Assembly: GCF_016765585.1 (NCBI RefSeq)
Contig: NZ_JAESWC010000004.1
Coordinates: 124,001 to 188,000, forward strand
Direction of reading: 5' to 3'
From: Clostridium rhizosphaerae
GTDB taxonomy: Bacteria > Bacillota > Clostridia > Clostridiales > Clostridiaceae
Length of the DNA stretch: 64,000 bases
Every line of letters starts with the position of its first letter. The stretch's first letter is position 1. A model generated the notes under the pieces. It did not search any database. It was given only the letters and a program-made list of their open reading frames with translations, and was not told the origin of the DNA. The position numbers and the translations under genes were made by a program. Shown one piece after another: positions 27,515-37,048 of the stretch.

Positions 27515-28189
27515 TTATCTTAAAAATAGATACAACTTATATATTCCATTTATAAAAAAGCCTGCTCCGAAAGCCAATATAACATAAATTAGCAAATTTG
27601 CTGCCTTTCCGGATACCTTAGGAGCTGATATTGTCTTTCCTTTAGAAGCTAAAATATTTATTCCCCAAAGGCTTAAAAACATGCCGCAAAGCATTGCTAC
27701 AGCAAACAGAAAATAAACAAGTTTTCCATAGCTTCTCCATATGCTTATTACTGTACTGCTTAAAGTAAGCCAAAAAAAGTGAGTCATTGGATTTGAAAAA
27801 TTCACTATAAACCCAGTAAATACAGCACGAGAATCCATATTCTTTTTTTCATCATCTTCTTGCTTTTCTTCCTCAGCACTATCTTTTTTACTGTTTTTCA
27901 ATGCTTTATAACCAATATAAAAAATTACGGCCGCTGATATCTCCCAGAAAAACACTTCTAATAGTTTGTTAGTTTTTATTAACTCCAAAAGTCCAAAATT
28001 AATAAGCATGACATCGATAGCATCTGCAATTAGTGATCCAGCTGCAACAGCAACGCCCTTTTTAAGACCTTTTGTCATAGTCCATCTAACAGATTCAAAA
28101 CCAGCCGGCCCCATAGGTATTGCAATAACCATTCCTGTGAACAGACCAGTATAAATTGATCTTATTATTAATATATAACTAATACTCAT
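27515..28189 (-). CDS. LysE-family amino acid exporter
   Basis: This 224-residue membrane protein has about six predicted membrane helices. The N-terminal motif GMVIAIPMGPAGFESVRWTMTKG is typical of the LysE/RhtB superfamily. A charged loop of Lys and Glu residues (about 105-120) lies after the third helix. Family members export basic or other amino acids; the substrate here is unknown. The start lies 8 bp after the rlmD stop codon, so the two are probably co-transcribed. Confidence 0.87.
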   Translation of the reverse strand: MSISYILIIRSIYTGLFTGMVIAIPMGPAGFESVRWTMTKGLKKGVAVAAGSLIADAIDVMLINFGLLELIKTNKLLEVFFWEISAAVIFYIGYKALKNSKKDSAEEEKQEDDEKKNMDSRAVFTGFIVNFSNPMTHFFWLTLSSTVISIWRSYGKLVYFLFAVAMLCGMFLSLWGINILASKGKTISAPKVSGKAANLLIYVILAFGAGFFINGIYKLYLFLR

Positions 28190-28197
28190 AAATATCT

Positions 28198-29571
28198 CTA
28201 TACCTTCCTAACAATTAATGCAACATTTTCTATATGAGCTGTTTGCGGGAACATGTCTACCGGCTGAATTTCAACAGTTTTATAACCCAGCTCATTTAAT
28301 ATTCCAAGATCCCTTGCTAAAGTAGCCGAGTCGCAGGAAACATATACTATTTTCTGAGGTTTCATAGTGCTGAAAGCTTCTAAAAGACTTCTTTCACAGC
28401 CTTTTCTTGGAGGGTCAACAACTACAACCTCCGCTTTAACGCCTTCTCTGATAAGCTCCGGTATTACCTTTTGAGACTCCCCAACTAAAAACTCAACATT
28501 TTCTACTGAATTTTCTTCTGCATTTTTCTTAGCATCTTCAATGGCTTCAGGAACGATCTCAACTCCATAAACCTTCTTTGCTTTTTGGGACAAAAATAAA
28601 GAGATTGTACCTGTACCACAATATGCGTCGAAAACAGTTTCCTCTCCAGTTAGGCCAGCATATTCTAAAGCTTTGCCGTACAATATTTCAGTCTGCACTG
28701 GATTTACCTGAAAAAATGATAATGGAGATATATTAAATTTAAACTCTCCTATAAAATCAGTTATTTTATCCTTACCCCACAAAACCTTATTTTTACTGCC
28801 TAAAATAACATTAGTCTTTTTTGGATTTATATTTTGTATAACGCTTTTTAAGCCGCTTATATTTTTAACCATCAGTTCTACAAATTCATTAGAATAAGGC
28901 AAAACTTCTTCCTTAGTTACTATAACTACCATAACCTCAGAGGTTTTAAAGCCCCGCCTAATCATTATATGCCTTAAAGTTCCCTTATTCTCCTCTTCAT
29001 TATAAGGTTCTATATTGAATTTATTAATCCACTCCCTAGTCAGGTGAACAACTTTATCTGCCGCCTCATCCTGTATAAGGCAAGTATCCATATCAATGAT
29101 ATCATGACTTCTTGGAGCATAAAATCCTATTGCGACTTCATTCTTTACTTTTCCAATAGGGAGCTGAACCTTATTTCTATATCTGTAAGGCTCCTTCATT
29201 CCAACAGCAGGATGAATTACTACATCTTTAAGCTTGCCAATTCTATTAACAACATCTTTTACTCTATTAGTTTTAAACTCAAGCTGACCTTCGTAGCTCA
29301 TATGCTGCATCTGACAGCCGCCGCATCTTTTATAAATACTGCACTCCGGCTCTATTCTGTGCTTTGAGGATTTTATAACCTCTAAAAGCTTACCATGCGC
29401 AAAGTTTTTAGAAAGCTTTACTATCTTTACTTTTACAGTTTCGCCGAGCAATGCCCCCTGCGCAAACACAGTAAAATTATTAACCTTTCCAACTCCCTCT
29501 CCTTCATAGCCCATGCTTACTATATCTATAATATAATCCTTATTCTTTTCGACTGCTGTATTTTCAAGCAT
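28198..29571 (-). CDS. 23S rRNA (uracil-C5)-methyltransferase, RlmD/RumA type
   Basis: This 457-residue enzyme methylates a uridine of 23S rRNA using S-adenosylmethionine. It has an N-terminal TRAM domain, a four-cysteine iron-sulfur site (two of the ligands in CGGC of [10 protein letters not shown]), the SAM loop [20 protein letters not shown] and the catalytic cysteine in [12 protein letters not shown]. Gram-positive bacteria often have several paralogues (RlmCD-like), so the exact uridine is uncertain. Confidence 0.9.
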   Translation of the reverse strand: MLENTAVEKNKDYIIDIVSMGYEGEGVGKVNNFTVFAQGALLGETVKVKIVKLSKNFAHGKLLEVIKSSKHRIEPECSIYKRCGGCQMQHMSYEGQLEFKTNRVKDVVNRIGKLKDVVIHPAVGMKEPYRYRNKVQLPIGKVKNEVAIGFYAPRSHDIIDMDTCLIQDEAADKVVHLTREWINKFNIEPYNEEENKGTLRHIMIRRGFKTSEVMVVIVTKEEVLPYSNEFVELMVKNISGLKSVIQNINPKKTNVILGSKNKVLWGKDKITDFIGEFKFNISPLSFFQVNPVQTEILYGKALEYAGLTGEETVFDAYCGTGTISLFLSQKAKKVYGVEIVPEAIEDAKKNAEENSVENVEFLVGESQKVIPELIREGVKAEVVVVDPPRKGCERSLLEAFSTMKPQKIVYVSCDSATLARDLGILNELGYKTVEIQPVDMFPQTAHIENVALIVRKV

Positions 29572-29589
29572 ATGTAAAAACCACCCTTT

Positions 29590-29815
29590 TTTATAATGAA
29601 TAATTAATAATGAAGAATGAAGAATTGTTCAAAGTTCTTTCTACATACTCCTATTTGCTATTAATATAAAAAGCCAATTATACTAAATATAATCAAAAAC
29701 AGCCTCAATGTAAAGAGTTATTGTCTTATCTCTATGCTTACGCACTCCTCCAAATGTTAAAGCTTAAGAATTGTCCGAAATTCTTAAGCTTTAACCACTC
29801 TTCACTCTTCATTCT
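29590..29815. repeat. AT-rich repeat pair with 16-bp-stem hairpin downstream of the DUF1540 gene
   Basis: Two TTCTTCATT-type tracts (near 29600 and 29800) bracket 150 bp of non-coding DNA. TTAAAGCTTAAGAATT and AATTCTTAAGCTTTAA (29757-29794) form a perfect 16-bp stem with a 6-nt loop. The hairpin can end DUF1540 transcription, though no clear T-run follows. Confidence 0.6.
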
Positions 29816-30176
29816 ATTGCATCCTAAACGTCTCACACACTGTATCCTGACTTGATTGCGCTCTCGGCCCTGAAACTTGCACATTATGCGCCATGCAGAC
29901 TCTATCCTCGTTATAAATACAATTAACTGATTCGCATTTTATACTAGGACTCATCTCGATTGAATCATTATTAAGTAGCTGTCTAATTTCACCAGTCACA
30001 TTCATATTAGGAAAATGTGCAACAGAATTTTTAAAACCTTTTTCTGCAAAAGTATTGCACATAGTCTGATTACTCGTATGAGCACCTGAGCCTAAAACAT
30101 GAATAGTATTTGCAGAACACAGTCCGCTCATATTATGTACACAGTCTAATGCACTGCAGCTTAATTGTCTACTCAT
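29814..30176 (-). CDS. Protein with two DUF1540 cysteine modules
   Basis: This 120-residue protein consists of two related modules of about 40 residues, each with four cysteines (C-x4-C-x6-C ... C). The first reads LSCSALDCVHNMSGLC, the second IKCESVNCIYNEDRVC. The spacing suggests a small metal-binding fold. Proteins of this family are common in spore-forming clostridia, but the function is unknown. No signal peptide is seen. Confidence 0.85.
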   Translation of the reverse strand: MSRQLSCSALDCVHNMSGLCSANTIHVLGSGAHTSNQTMCNTFAEKGFKNSVAHFPNMNVTGEIRQLLNNDSIEMSPSIKCESVNCIYNEDRVCMAHNVQVSGPRAQSSQDTVCETFRMQ

Positions 30177-30301
30177 TAAAATTCCACCTTTCAGACTAAA
30201 ATATTAAATGACAAGTGTAGCCTGCTTATCATTATATTTTACCAAGTAGGAGGATTATTATTCCTAAAAAAAAATAGCAGCTGAGCTGCCAAGTAATACA
30301 T

Positions 30302-30401
30302 AGATAAACAATACTACAACTTAACTTACATACAATAAAAATATCAAATCTTCACTGATTTTTTCTTGCATGTAAGTTTATAGCTGTAGTTGTTTATCTT
30401 T
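30302..30401. repeat. 100-bp imperfect hairpin between galE-like gene and DUF1540 gene
   Basis: AGATAAACAA...ACTACAAC...AACTTACAT on the left pairs with ATGTAAGTT...GTAGTTGTTTATCT on the right, around an AT-rich centre of about 35 bp. A small AGCAGCTGAGCTGCC palindrome lies at about 30278. No ORF is present. Confidence 0.6.
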
Positions 30402-30471
30402 AAATATGAATCAGTTGCTGAAATATTCCATCTTAGTATTTTTTCCAAAATTTATACATTATATTCATGAA

Positions 30472-31479
30472 TTAATATTTTATAATGGTTTCTCTAATAT
30501 CTGACCATTTAAGAGCATCTCGTATTCCCTCTTCTATACTCTTTTCAGCCTTCCAACCTAAAAGCTGAAGAGCAGTGTCTCCATTTGCATAAGAACCAGG
30601 TACATCACCAGGTCTTGGATCTGTTTCTTCCTTTTTAATTGGTTTTCCATAGACCTTTTCAAAGGCACTAACAAGCTCCTTAACAGTAACTCCCTTTCCT
30701 GTTCCAAGATTTATAACTAAGTAATTTGAATTTCCGTTATCAGCCTTCTTAAAAGCCTCTTCGAAGTTTTCGATAGCCTTAACATGAGCCTGTGCCAAAT
30801 CCCATATATGAATAAAATCTCTAACGCCTGAGCCATCACGAGTATCCCAGTTAACCCCTGTAATTTTAAATGTTGAATCTCCTGCTGCAGCTTCAACAAG
30901 TTTTCCAAGAACATGGGATGGGAATTGTACATGCACTCCGCTTCTAAGCTTAGGATCTGCACCTATAGGATTAAAATACCTTAGTGCAATACCCTTCATA
31001 TCGTAAGCCTCACAGAAATCTCTTAATACCATTTCCATCATATATTTTGTTCTTGCATATGGACTTCTAGGATTTAAAGGAGACTTCTCTGTAACCATAA
31101 AACCTTCAACATCATCATAAATAGAAGCTGAAGAGCTGAATATAATATTACTGCAGCCAAGCTCCTTAAGATTTTTAAATAATTCTAATGACTTAGCCAC
31201 ATTTTCCTTATAATAATCATAAGGTCTTTCCACTGAATCTGGAACTACAATCAATGCTGCAAAGTGTATAGTATATTCAATATCCGGATGATCCTTAAAT
31301 ATCTTCTCTAATATGCCTCTATCAGCTATATCGCCTTTATAAAATATTTTACCCCTTGTAAACTCTTCTCTCCCGGTAACTAAAGAATCCAGTATTACCG
31401 GAGTGTGACCTTTGTCAATTAACGCTGAGCAGACTGTACTTCCTATGTAACCTGCTCCCCCTGTAACAAGAATTTTCAT
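30472..31479 (-). CDS. UDP-glucose 4-epimerase paralogue
   Basis: This 335-residue short-chain dehydrogenase-like protein has GGAGYIGS at the N-terminus, the SSSASIYDD catalytic loop, YARTK with the catalytic Tyr and Lys, and YFNPIGADP. It is a GalE-type sugar-nucleotide epimerase that differs clearly from the galE of the galactose operon. Its neighbours are an exopolysaccharide control module, so it may supply UDP-galactose or a related sugar for surface polysaccharide. Confidence 0.87.
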   Translation of the reverse strand: MKILVTGGAGYIGSTVCSALIDKGHTPVILDSLVTGREEFTRGKIFYKGDIADRGILEKIFKDHPDIEYTIHFAALIVVPDSVERPYDYYKENVAKSLELFKNLKELGCSNIIFSSSASIYDDVEGFMVTEKSPLNPRSPYARTKYMMEMVLRDFCEAYDMKGIALRYFNPIGADPKLRSGVHVQFPSHVLGKLVEAAAGDSTFKITGVNWDTRDGSGVRDFIHIWDLAQAHVKAIENFEEAFKKADNGNSNYLVINLGTGKGVTVKELVSAFEKVYGKPIKKEETDPRPGDVPGSYANGDTALQLLGWKAEKSIEEGIRDALKWSDIRETIIKY

Positions 31480-31684
31480 ATTTGTTCCTCCATATAATCT
31501 TAATTCACCCTTTTTCTATACTCCTTGGGCGTATTCTTTTTCTTACTTTTTGAAGATGGCTTTCATTGTTATAACACTAAGTATTTTATATATTATATCA
31601 GACCTGAATGATTTTTTCTATTTTACATACAAAAATAGACTAACTCTTAAAAGCTAGTTTTTATTATATTAAATCATAAACATT

Positions 31685-33187
31685 CTAGTTTACCTTTTTC
31701 AATGCAATTTCTTTTTTAAACAAGCAGCAGTCTCCTGCCTTTAGGTTTCTAATATAGAGCTTTGCATCTGATATAAGGTAGCTGGTATTCGAGTAAACTT
31801 CCATTACAGCCCCATTAAACTCATCGAAACCAGAATGCAGGCTTAAATCGCAATAAAACTTTACAGCCTCATTCCCAAGATTAAATACAGCAAAATATAT
31901 ATTTCTCCTTCCTCTTAGTAAAATTCCAAAAACATCTTTTCTTTCTATACAAGGTATAACAGCATATTTAGTATCTATATCTCTTGCTATTTCTTTTAAT
32001 TCAGGATTCTTTAAATTACTTAAATCAAAATTCCCAATAACAACTGACATAAGCTCTCTTATCTTGTCATTATTTATTTTTAAACCTTCATCATTTAACT
32101 GTATAATTCTTTGCATTAGCAGCTTAAAGAAAAAATCATAATTTATATCCTTTTTAATTCTTTTCCTACTTATAATATTAAGCAAACTTTTTTTATCATC
32201 AAAGCCTATATTTTTATTTAATGAAAATACCTTTTCATTAAATAAGCCCACAGGATAATCGTCTGAGTAAATTCCCGTTTTCTTAAAGCTATCCTTTAAA
32301 GCTTTCAAGAGCTTGTTTAACTCATAATAAGCATTAAAAAGTTTATTTTCTTCAACAATATCAATAAATTTACCTATTCCATTTAGATTTAGAGCACTTG
32401 CTTTGCTCAAAACTGCATTGGCATTAGTAAAAACAAGCTTTTTTCCTTCGATGCTTCTGATATCAACAGGGTAAAGCTTTTTTCCATCAACTTTAATATG
32501 TAATGGTTTATCACTTACTCTAAGAGTGCTATTGTTTACTCTATAAGTGTATAAAATACTATATGTACTAGGTATATCCTTTAGGTTTACCTCATTAATG
32601 CTGTTATCAATATTAAAATCTGCCGCCATTTTGTCTACAAAGCTGTTAAAAAGAGAAAACATATCATCTCCTGCTTTTATATAAAGAGAATCTACATATA
32701 TTTCTTCATTTGAAAGCAGTTCTTGATCTACGAAATTATAAACAGCACTTATACCTAGTTTATTTCTTTTAAGTTCATTATATATGTAATTACCAGAAAA
32801 TCTGCAGCCTAAAAAACCAACTATCATGCTTTGATGATTTTCCTCATCTATTACAAGTTCAAATAAATGAGATTTTATATCTCCCTCATCATTAACTTCT
32901 GCCATAGGTATATAAGTTACTTTTTGCGCTGCATCCTTAGGATTTATCATACAGGATATCTCTTTATAATGTATTGTTGAATATAAATCAAATTTGATGC
33001 AATTTAAGCTAACGGATTTATCGCCCTTATTCTTAATGCAAATATCTAACATATTATCTTTATATCCATATTCTATAATCAGTTCATTACTAACTAGTAG
33101 ACCTTTACTTTCTTCTCTTAAATTAATAATAGAATTAAGCTGTGTGCCATTAACTTTAAACTCACATTTTATACTATCAAAATCCAT
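31685..33187 (-). CDS. Unrecognised ~500-residue protein, faint alpha-galactosidase resemblance
   Basis: I do not firmly recognise this protein. The first 170 residues are beta-rich and contain NHQSMIVGFLGCRFSG and, later, EIYVDSLYIKAGDDMFSLFNSFVDKMAADF. These recall the N-terminal sandwich of GH36-type alpha-galactosidases. I see no catalytic-barrel aspartate motif after that; the middle is helical and Lys-rich, and the last 100 residues are again beta-like (RRNIYFAVFNLGNEAVKFYCDLS). It may be a degenerate, non-catalytic glycosidase relative. There is no signal peptide. ATG at 33187 is chosen; an ORF extension to 33256 runs upstream of the ribosome binding site. It sits between galE-like and cpsB genes. 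Confidence 0.6.
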   Translation of the reverse strand: MDFDSIKCEFKVNGTQLNSIINLREESKGLLVSNELIIEYGYKDNMLDICIKNKGDKSVSLNCIKFDLYSTIHYKEISCMINPKDAAQKVTYIPMAEVNDEGDIKSHLFELVIDEENHQSMIVGFLGCRFSGNYIYNELKRNKLGISAVYNFVDQELLSNEEIYVDSLYIKAGDDMFSLFNSFVDKMAADFNIDNSINEVNLKDIPSTYSILYTYRVNNSTLRVSDKPLHIKVDGKKLYPVDIRSIEGKKLVFTNANAVLSKASALNLNGIGKFIDIVEENKLFNAYYELNKLLKALKDSFKKTGIYSDDYPVGLFNEKVFSLNKNIGFDDKKSLLNIISRKRIKKDINYDFFFKLLMQRIIQLNDEGLKINNDKIRELMSVVIGNFDLSNLKNPELKEIARDIDTKYAVIPCIERKDVFGILLRGRRNIYFAVFNLGNEAVKFYCDLSLHSGFDEFNGAVMEVYSNTSYLISDAKLYIRNLKAGDCCLFKKEIALKKVN

Positions 33188-33317
33188 AACTAGTCCCCAT
33201 CCCCCTAAAATTTTACACAAGCAAATTATAGCATAGAAGTAACTTGTTAATGACAATTTTCGTTAGCAATTTTAGCTATTTATCAACAAAATCAACCTTA
33301 TTTTGTCGAATAGATAA

Positions 33318-33349
33318 AAAACCAGCTGTACCTATAGTCAGCTGGTTTT
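33318..33349 (-). terminator. Terminator overlapping the cpsB stop codon
   Basis: AAAACCAGCTG and CAGCTGGTTTT form a perfect 11-bp stem with a 10-nt loop, followed on the minus strand by further T residues. The last three cpsB codons and part of its stop codon are in the first arm. Confidence 0.87.
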
Positions 33350-34111
33350 AAACAATCCGAAGAAGCCAAACTTCTTTTTATTTTTCTTTACATGTAAAGG
33401 TTCAACTTCTTTTCCTTCTATTATTTTATATTGATTTTCATTAATCCACTCATAAAGCTCATCATTTTTGCGCTTTACAACCTCAAAGGCACTTTCTATT
33501 TTAGTAGTTCTCCTAGTGTCGTCATGCGCATCACTGCCGATTAAATGAATTAAATTACGTTCTACTAAATGCTCTGCAAACGCCTTAATATCCTTACCGT
33601 ATATTCCTCTTAAACTTCCCGCATTTACCTGGGCTAGTATACCTTGATCTACTAAATTCTCAAGCAGGGAAACATCTTTCATTATTCTCAAGTTTCGTTC
33701 CGGATGGGCAAGTATAGGCCTAGCTCCTTGAAGTCTAAGTTCATAAAAAATATCCTCTGTGTAAACAGGGAACTGCTGCATAGGAAGTTCCACAAGAATA
33801 TATGGTGTTAAATTAATACCCCAAACCTTTTTCTCACTATAAAGCTTAGGCAAATCCGGGTGCATATAAAGCTCTAGGGCAGGCAGTATTTTTATGTCTA
33901 TTTCTTTCGTCTTACATAAAGTCTGCAGATTCTCAAGCTTTTCATAATATAGTTTCTTATCTTGAACAACTTCTCCCGGTATAAAGTGCGAAGTAGCACA
34001 AATATACTCTGTACCTTCATCTACCGCAAGTCTTAACATATCTATAGACATATCAAAGCTCTTTGAACCATCATCAATGTAAGGTAAAACATGGCTGTGA
34101 AAATCTATCAT
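33338..34111 (-). CDS. CpsB/YwqE-type protein-tyrosine phosphatase (PHP domain)
   Basis: This 257-residue metal-dependent phosphatase removes phosphate from the tyrosine kinase of the exopolysaccharide control system. PHP motifs are clear: DFHSHVLPYIDDGS at the N-terminus, TSHF, HPERN and GSDAHDDTRR. It lies 35 bp downstream of the kinase gene and is the last gene of a wzz-cpsD-cpsB set. Its end overlaps a terminator. Confidence 0.92.
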   Translation of the reverse strand: MIDFHSHVLPYIDDGSKSFDMSIDMLRLAVDEGTEYICATSHFIPGEVVQDKKLYYEKLENLQTLCKTKEIDIKILPALELYMHPDLPKLYSEKKVWGINLTPYILVELPMQQFPVYTEDIFYELRLQGARPILAHPERNLRIMKDVSLLENLVDQGILAQVNAGSLRGIYGKDIKAFAEHLVERNLIHLIGSDAHDDTRRTTKIESAFEVVKRKNDELYEWINENQYKIIEGKEVEPLHVKKNKKKFGFFGLFKTS

Positions 34112-34146
34112 AATAGCTCACCCCCATAATTTCAATATAATATTTT

Positions 34147-34815
34147 TTATTTATAATCGTAGTTATAGTAATAATAGCTTCTAGAATTCTGAGGAACCTT
34201 ATTAATTACAACACCTAGTATCTTTCCTCCAACCTTTTCAATATGTTCCTTGCCTCTAATCATTGCATCTTTTTCAGCTTGTCCATAACCTGCTACAAAA
34301 ACAACTCCATTACAAAAAGTTGAAAGAATTTGTGCATCAGTAACAGCTAAAACCGGTGGAGCATCAAAAAGAATTACATCAAAGTATCCGTGAAGCTCTT
34401 CAATAAAGCTCTTCATTTTTTTACTTCCTAAGAGTTCTGCTGGATTTGGAGGTATTGGTCCGCTGGTTAAAACATAAAAATTATTAATAGTAGCCGCCTT
34501 TATAACCTCTTCCATAGTCTTTTCTTTAGACAAAATGCTTGTAAGTCCAACCTGATTGGATACCCCTAGCTTTTTATGAATAGTAGGTTTTCTAAGATCA
34601 CAATCTATAAGAAGAACTTTTTTACCGCTTTGAGCCATTGTCACGGCAAGGTTAGATATAACTGTACTCTTACCTTCACCAGGTTGTGTTGAAGTAACCA
34701 CTATTGTTCTTATATCTTCATCTAAAGAAGAAAATTGTATATTTGTTCTTAAAGTTCTAAAGGCCTCCGCAGCCTGCGACTTTGGATTTTTTATTGAAAT
34801 CATTTCATTTAGCAT
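34147..34815 (-). CDS. CpsD/CapB-family tyrosine kinase
   Basis: This 222-residue BY-kinase phosphorylates its own tyrosines in the regulation of capsule or exopolysaccharide export. It carries Walker A STQPGEGKST, Walker A' VLLIDCDLRKP and Walker B VILFDAPP. The C-terminus has the expected tyrosine cluster (SRSYYYYNYDYK), the autophosphorylation tail. It lies 12 bp after the membrane adaptor gene. Confidence 0.93.
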   Translation of the reverse strand: MLNEMISIKNPKSQAAEAFRTLRTNIQFSSLDEDIRTIVVTSTQPGEGKSTVISNLAVTMAQSGKKVLLIDCDLRKPTIHKKLGVSNQVGLTSILSKEKTMEEVIKAATINNFYVLTSGPIPPNPAELLGSKKMKSFIEELHGYFDVILFDAPPVLAVTDAQILSTFCNGVVFVAGYGQAEKDAMIRGKEHIEKVGGKILGVVINKVPQNSRSYYYYNYDYK

Positions 34816-34827
34816 ATCTTCACCTCA

Positions 34828-35505
34828 CTATTTTTCAGAATCAACGATTACAGGAATTGTCCCGATTACAGGAATTCCTAAAAGCTTTTCTATATCTTCC
34901 GGTGACTTTACTGTATTATCTAAGTATTCAAGCAAGAACACTACTCCAACAGAAACCATTAAACCTAGAAAACACGCTATTGCCATGTTTAACTTTGGCT
35001 TAGGGTTATCTGGAGATGTAGGCAATTCAGCAGGATCTAATATTTGAACATTATCAACCTTTTTAATATTTGCGCTTACTTCTTTAAGTGACACAGCTAA
35101 TTGATTTGCTATCTCCATTGCCTGTTTGGCATCTCTTGATTTAACTGTGATTGTCAAAAACTCAGTATCACCTTTTGGTGCAACAGATATCATTCCTTGA
35201 AGCTGTTCTGCTTTCATATTAAGTCCAAGCTTTTGAATAGCATTTTCAGCCACAGTTCTTGAAGTGACTAACGTGCTATAGGTTTTTACTAGCTTTTGGT
35301 ACATCATGACATCATTATAATTTTGAGTAGTAGTTTTGGCATCTCCAGCATCCTGTTTGCCAATTATTACCGATATGTCTGATTTATAGGTAGGCTTAAT
35401 TATAAAATAGCTGGCAACGCCGCTTATTAATGTAGCAATTAGTGTTATAACAACTATTAATGACCATCTTTTCTTCAAAATATTCAAGTATTCGTGTAAT
35501 TCCAT
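34828..35505 (-). CDS. Wzz/YveK-type membrane adaptor of polysaccharide export
   Basis: This protein of about 235 residues has two membrane helices (about residues 15-40 and 170-195) flanking an extracellular domain, and the C-terminal proline-rich juxtamembrane motif PTSPDNPKPKLN. It controls chain length and activates the tyrosine kinase. The ATG at 35505 is preferred, as AGGAGG abuts the upstream ATG at 35511. It opens an operon that lacks glycosyltransferases or a flippase in this window. Confidence 0.9.
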   Translation of the reverse strand: MELHEYLNILKKRWSLIVVITLIATLISGVASYFIIKPTYKSDISVIIGKQDAGDAKTTTQNYNDVMMYQKLVKTYSTLVTSRTVAENAIQKLGLNMKAEQLQGMISVAPKGDTEFLTITVKSRDAKQAMEIANQLAVSLKEVSANIKKVDNVQILDPAELPTSPDNPKPKLNMAIACFLGLMVSVGVVFLLEYLDNTVKSPEDIEKLLGIPVIGTIPVIVDSEK

Positions 35506-35788
35506 CGTCATCCTCCTACAGCATTTTATTTTTATAGACAACCTCTATTTATTATATAGCATGAATAGACAATTTTAAAGACTTTTTATCGACTTTATTC
35601 TGGCAAATTATATTATTGCTGATTTTTAAATGGTTAAGCAGCCATATATTTAAGCTCCTCATATTTCAGTGCACTCTTTTGCTTAATATTTTTCTAATCA
35701 AATTCTAATCTTTCATTAATGGTGCTCTAATTATTGCTTACTATAATAAAAGTATCAAATAAATAATAAATTTTTGGAGGAATGAAAA

Positions 35789-36253
35789 ATGTCAGTTAAT
35801 TTAGAACAAATTGAAGCTTTAAGAGAAAGAGCAAATGTAAGTTATGGTGAAGCAAAGGAAGCATTAGAAATTTGTAATGGAGACTTAGTAGAAGCACTAA
35901 TTTATTTAGAAAAGAATAACAAGATTAAAAGTGAAAGGTGCAGTGCAAAGAGTATGGGTCTATGGGAAACTATTAAGAAGATTATAAAAAAAGGTAACAG
36001 TACAAGATTTGTAATCAAGAAAAATGAACGTGAAGTTTTAAGCATGCCTGTTACTATAGCAGTAATAGCTGCTATAATAGCACCGCCACTTGCAGCAATA
36101 GGAATCATTCTAGCGCTTATTACAAGCCATAGATTTAGATTTGAAAGCAAAGATGGTGAGGGCATGGAGATAAATAACACTTTAGACAAAGTTTCTGAAG
36201 CTGTAGACAATGCAAAGCAAAAAATAGTGGAAACTGAACCAGTAAATCAATAA
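35789..36253 (+). CDS. DUF4342 protein with N-terminal UBA/TS-N-like domain
   Basis: This 154-residue protein begins with a UBA-like helical bundle (residues 4-43, LRERANVSYGEAKEALEICNG) like that of elongation factor Ts. A DUF4342 region follows with a long hydrophobic segment (about 88-112) that is probably membrane-embedded. The function is unknown. It is followed by its own terminator and then a two-component system in the same direction. Confidence 0.82.
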   Translation: MSVNLEQIEALRERANVSYGEAKEALEICNGDLVEALIYLEKNNKIKSERCSAKSMGLWETIKKIIKKGNSTRFVIKKNEREVLSMPVTIAVIAAIIAPPLAAIGIILALITSHRFRFESKDGEGMEINNTLDKVSEAVDNAKQKIVETEPVNQ

Positions 36254-36258
36254 TACTG

Positions 36259-36285
36259 AAATAACCTGCATAATGTAGGTTATTT
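36259..36285 (+). terminator. Terminator after the DUF4342 gene
   Basis: AAATAACCT and AGGTTATTT pair around a 9-nt loop, followed by TTC and AT-rich DNA. The stem is AT-rich, so termination may be partial and allow some read-through into the response regulator gene. Confidence 0.6.
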
Positions 36286-36364
36286 TCATATGACAATCAA
36301 TAGGTATTTCCTCTTGATTATTGTATAATAATAGAAAGTGAATATTAATAGGGGGAAATACCTT

Positions 36365-37048
36365 ATGGCAAAGGAAAAAATACTTATAATTGAAGATGAA
36401 CTGAAAATAGCAAGATTTGTAGAGCTGGAGCTTAAATATGAAGGCTATCTAGTTGAACAATGCCACGATGGCAGAGAAGGCTTACAAAGAGCATTAGAGG
36501 GTGATATAGATTTGATTATTCTTGACATTATGCTGCCTTCAATGAATGGAATGGAAGTTTTAAGAAGATTGAGGCAACATTCAGAGATACCGATTATAAT
36601 GCTTACTGCTAAGGATCAAATAATGGATAAGGTTATGGGCCTTGATATGGGTGCAGATGATTACCTTACAAAGCCTTTTGCTATTGAAGAATTATTGGCA
36701 AGGATAAGAGCTGCACTAAAAAGAAAAAAGGCCACCGTTCAAGAAGCTAAGGTTATTCAGATTAATAATTTAAAATTGGATTTAGATAAATATAACGTAT
36801 CTTTTAAAGATGAAATTATTGACCTTACCAAAAGGGAATTTGAGCTCTTAAAGTACCTTATGGAAAACCAGAATATTGTTTTAACCAGAGAGAAGATACT
36901 GGATAGAGTATGGGGTTATGAGTACTTTGGGGATACCAATGTAGTTGATGTTTATGTAAGATATTTAAGAAGTAAAATAGATGATAGATTTGATAGAAAA
37001 CTGATTCATACTGTTCGCGGAGTGGGGTATCTTTTAAAAGATGAATAA
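36365..37048 (+). CDS. OmpR-family response regulator
   Basis: This protein of about 227 residues has a receiver domain with the acidic pair ED near the N-terminus, the phospho-acceptor aspartate in DLIILDIMLPSMNG, and the conserved Lys in YLTKPF. The C-terminal winged helix ends with DVYVRYLRSKIDD and TVRGVGYLL. ATG at 36365 fits GGGGG seven bases upstream; an earlier ATG at 36338 has no such site. It overlaps the kinase gene by 8 bp, so the two are translationally coupled. Confidence 0.94.
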   Translation: MAKEKILIIEDELKIARFVELELKYEGYLVEQCHDGREGLQRALEGDIDLIILDIMLPSMNGMEVLRRLRQHSEIPIIMLTAKDQIMDKVMGLDMGADDYLTKPFAIEELLARIRAALKRKKATVQEAKVIQINNLKLDLDKYNVSFKDEIIDLTKREFELLKYLMENQNIVLTREKILDRVWGYEYFGDTNVVDVYVRYLRSKIDDRFDRKLIHTVRGVGYLLKDE

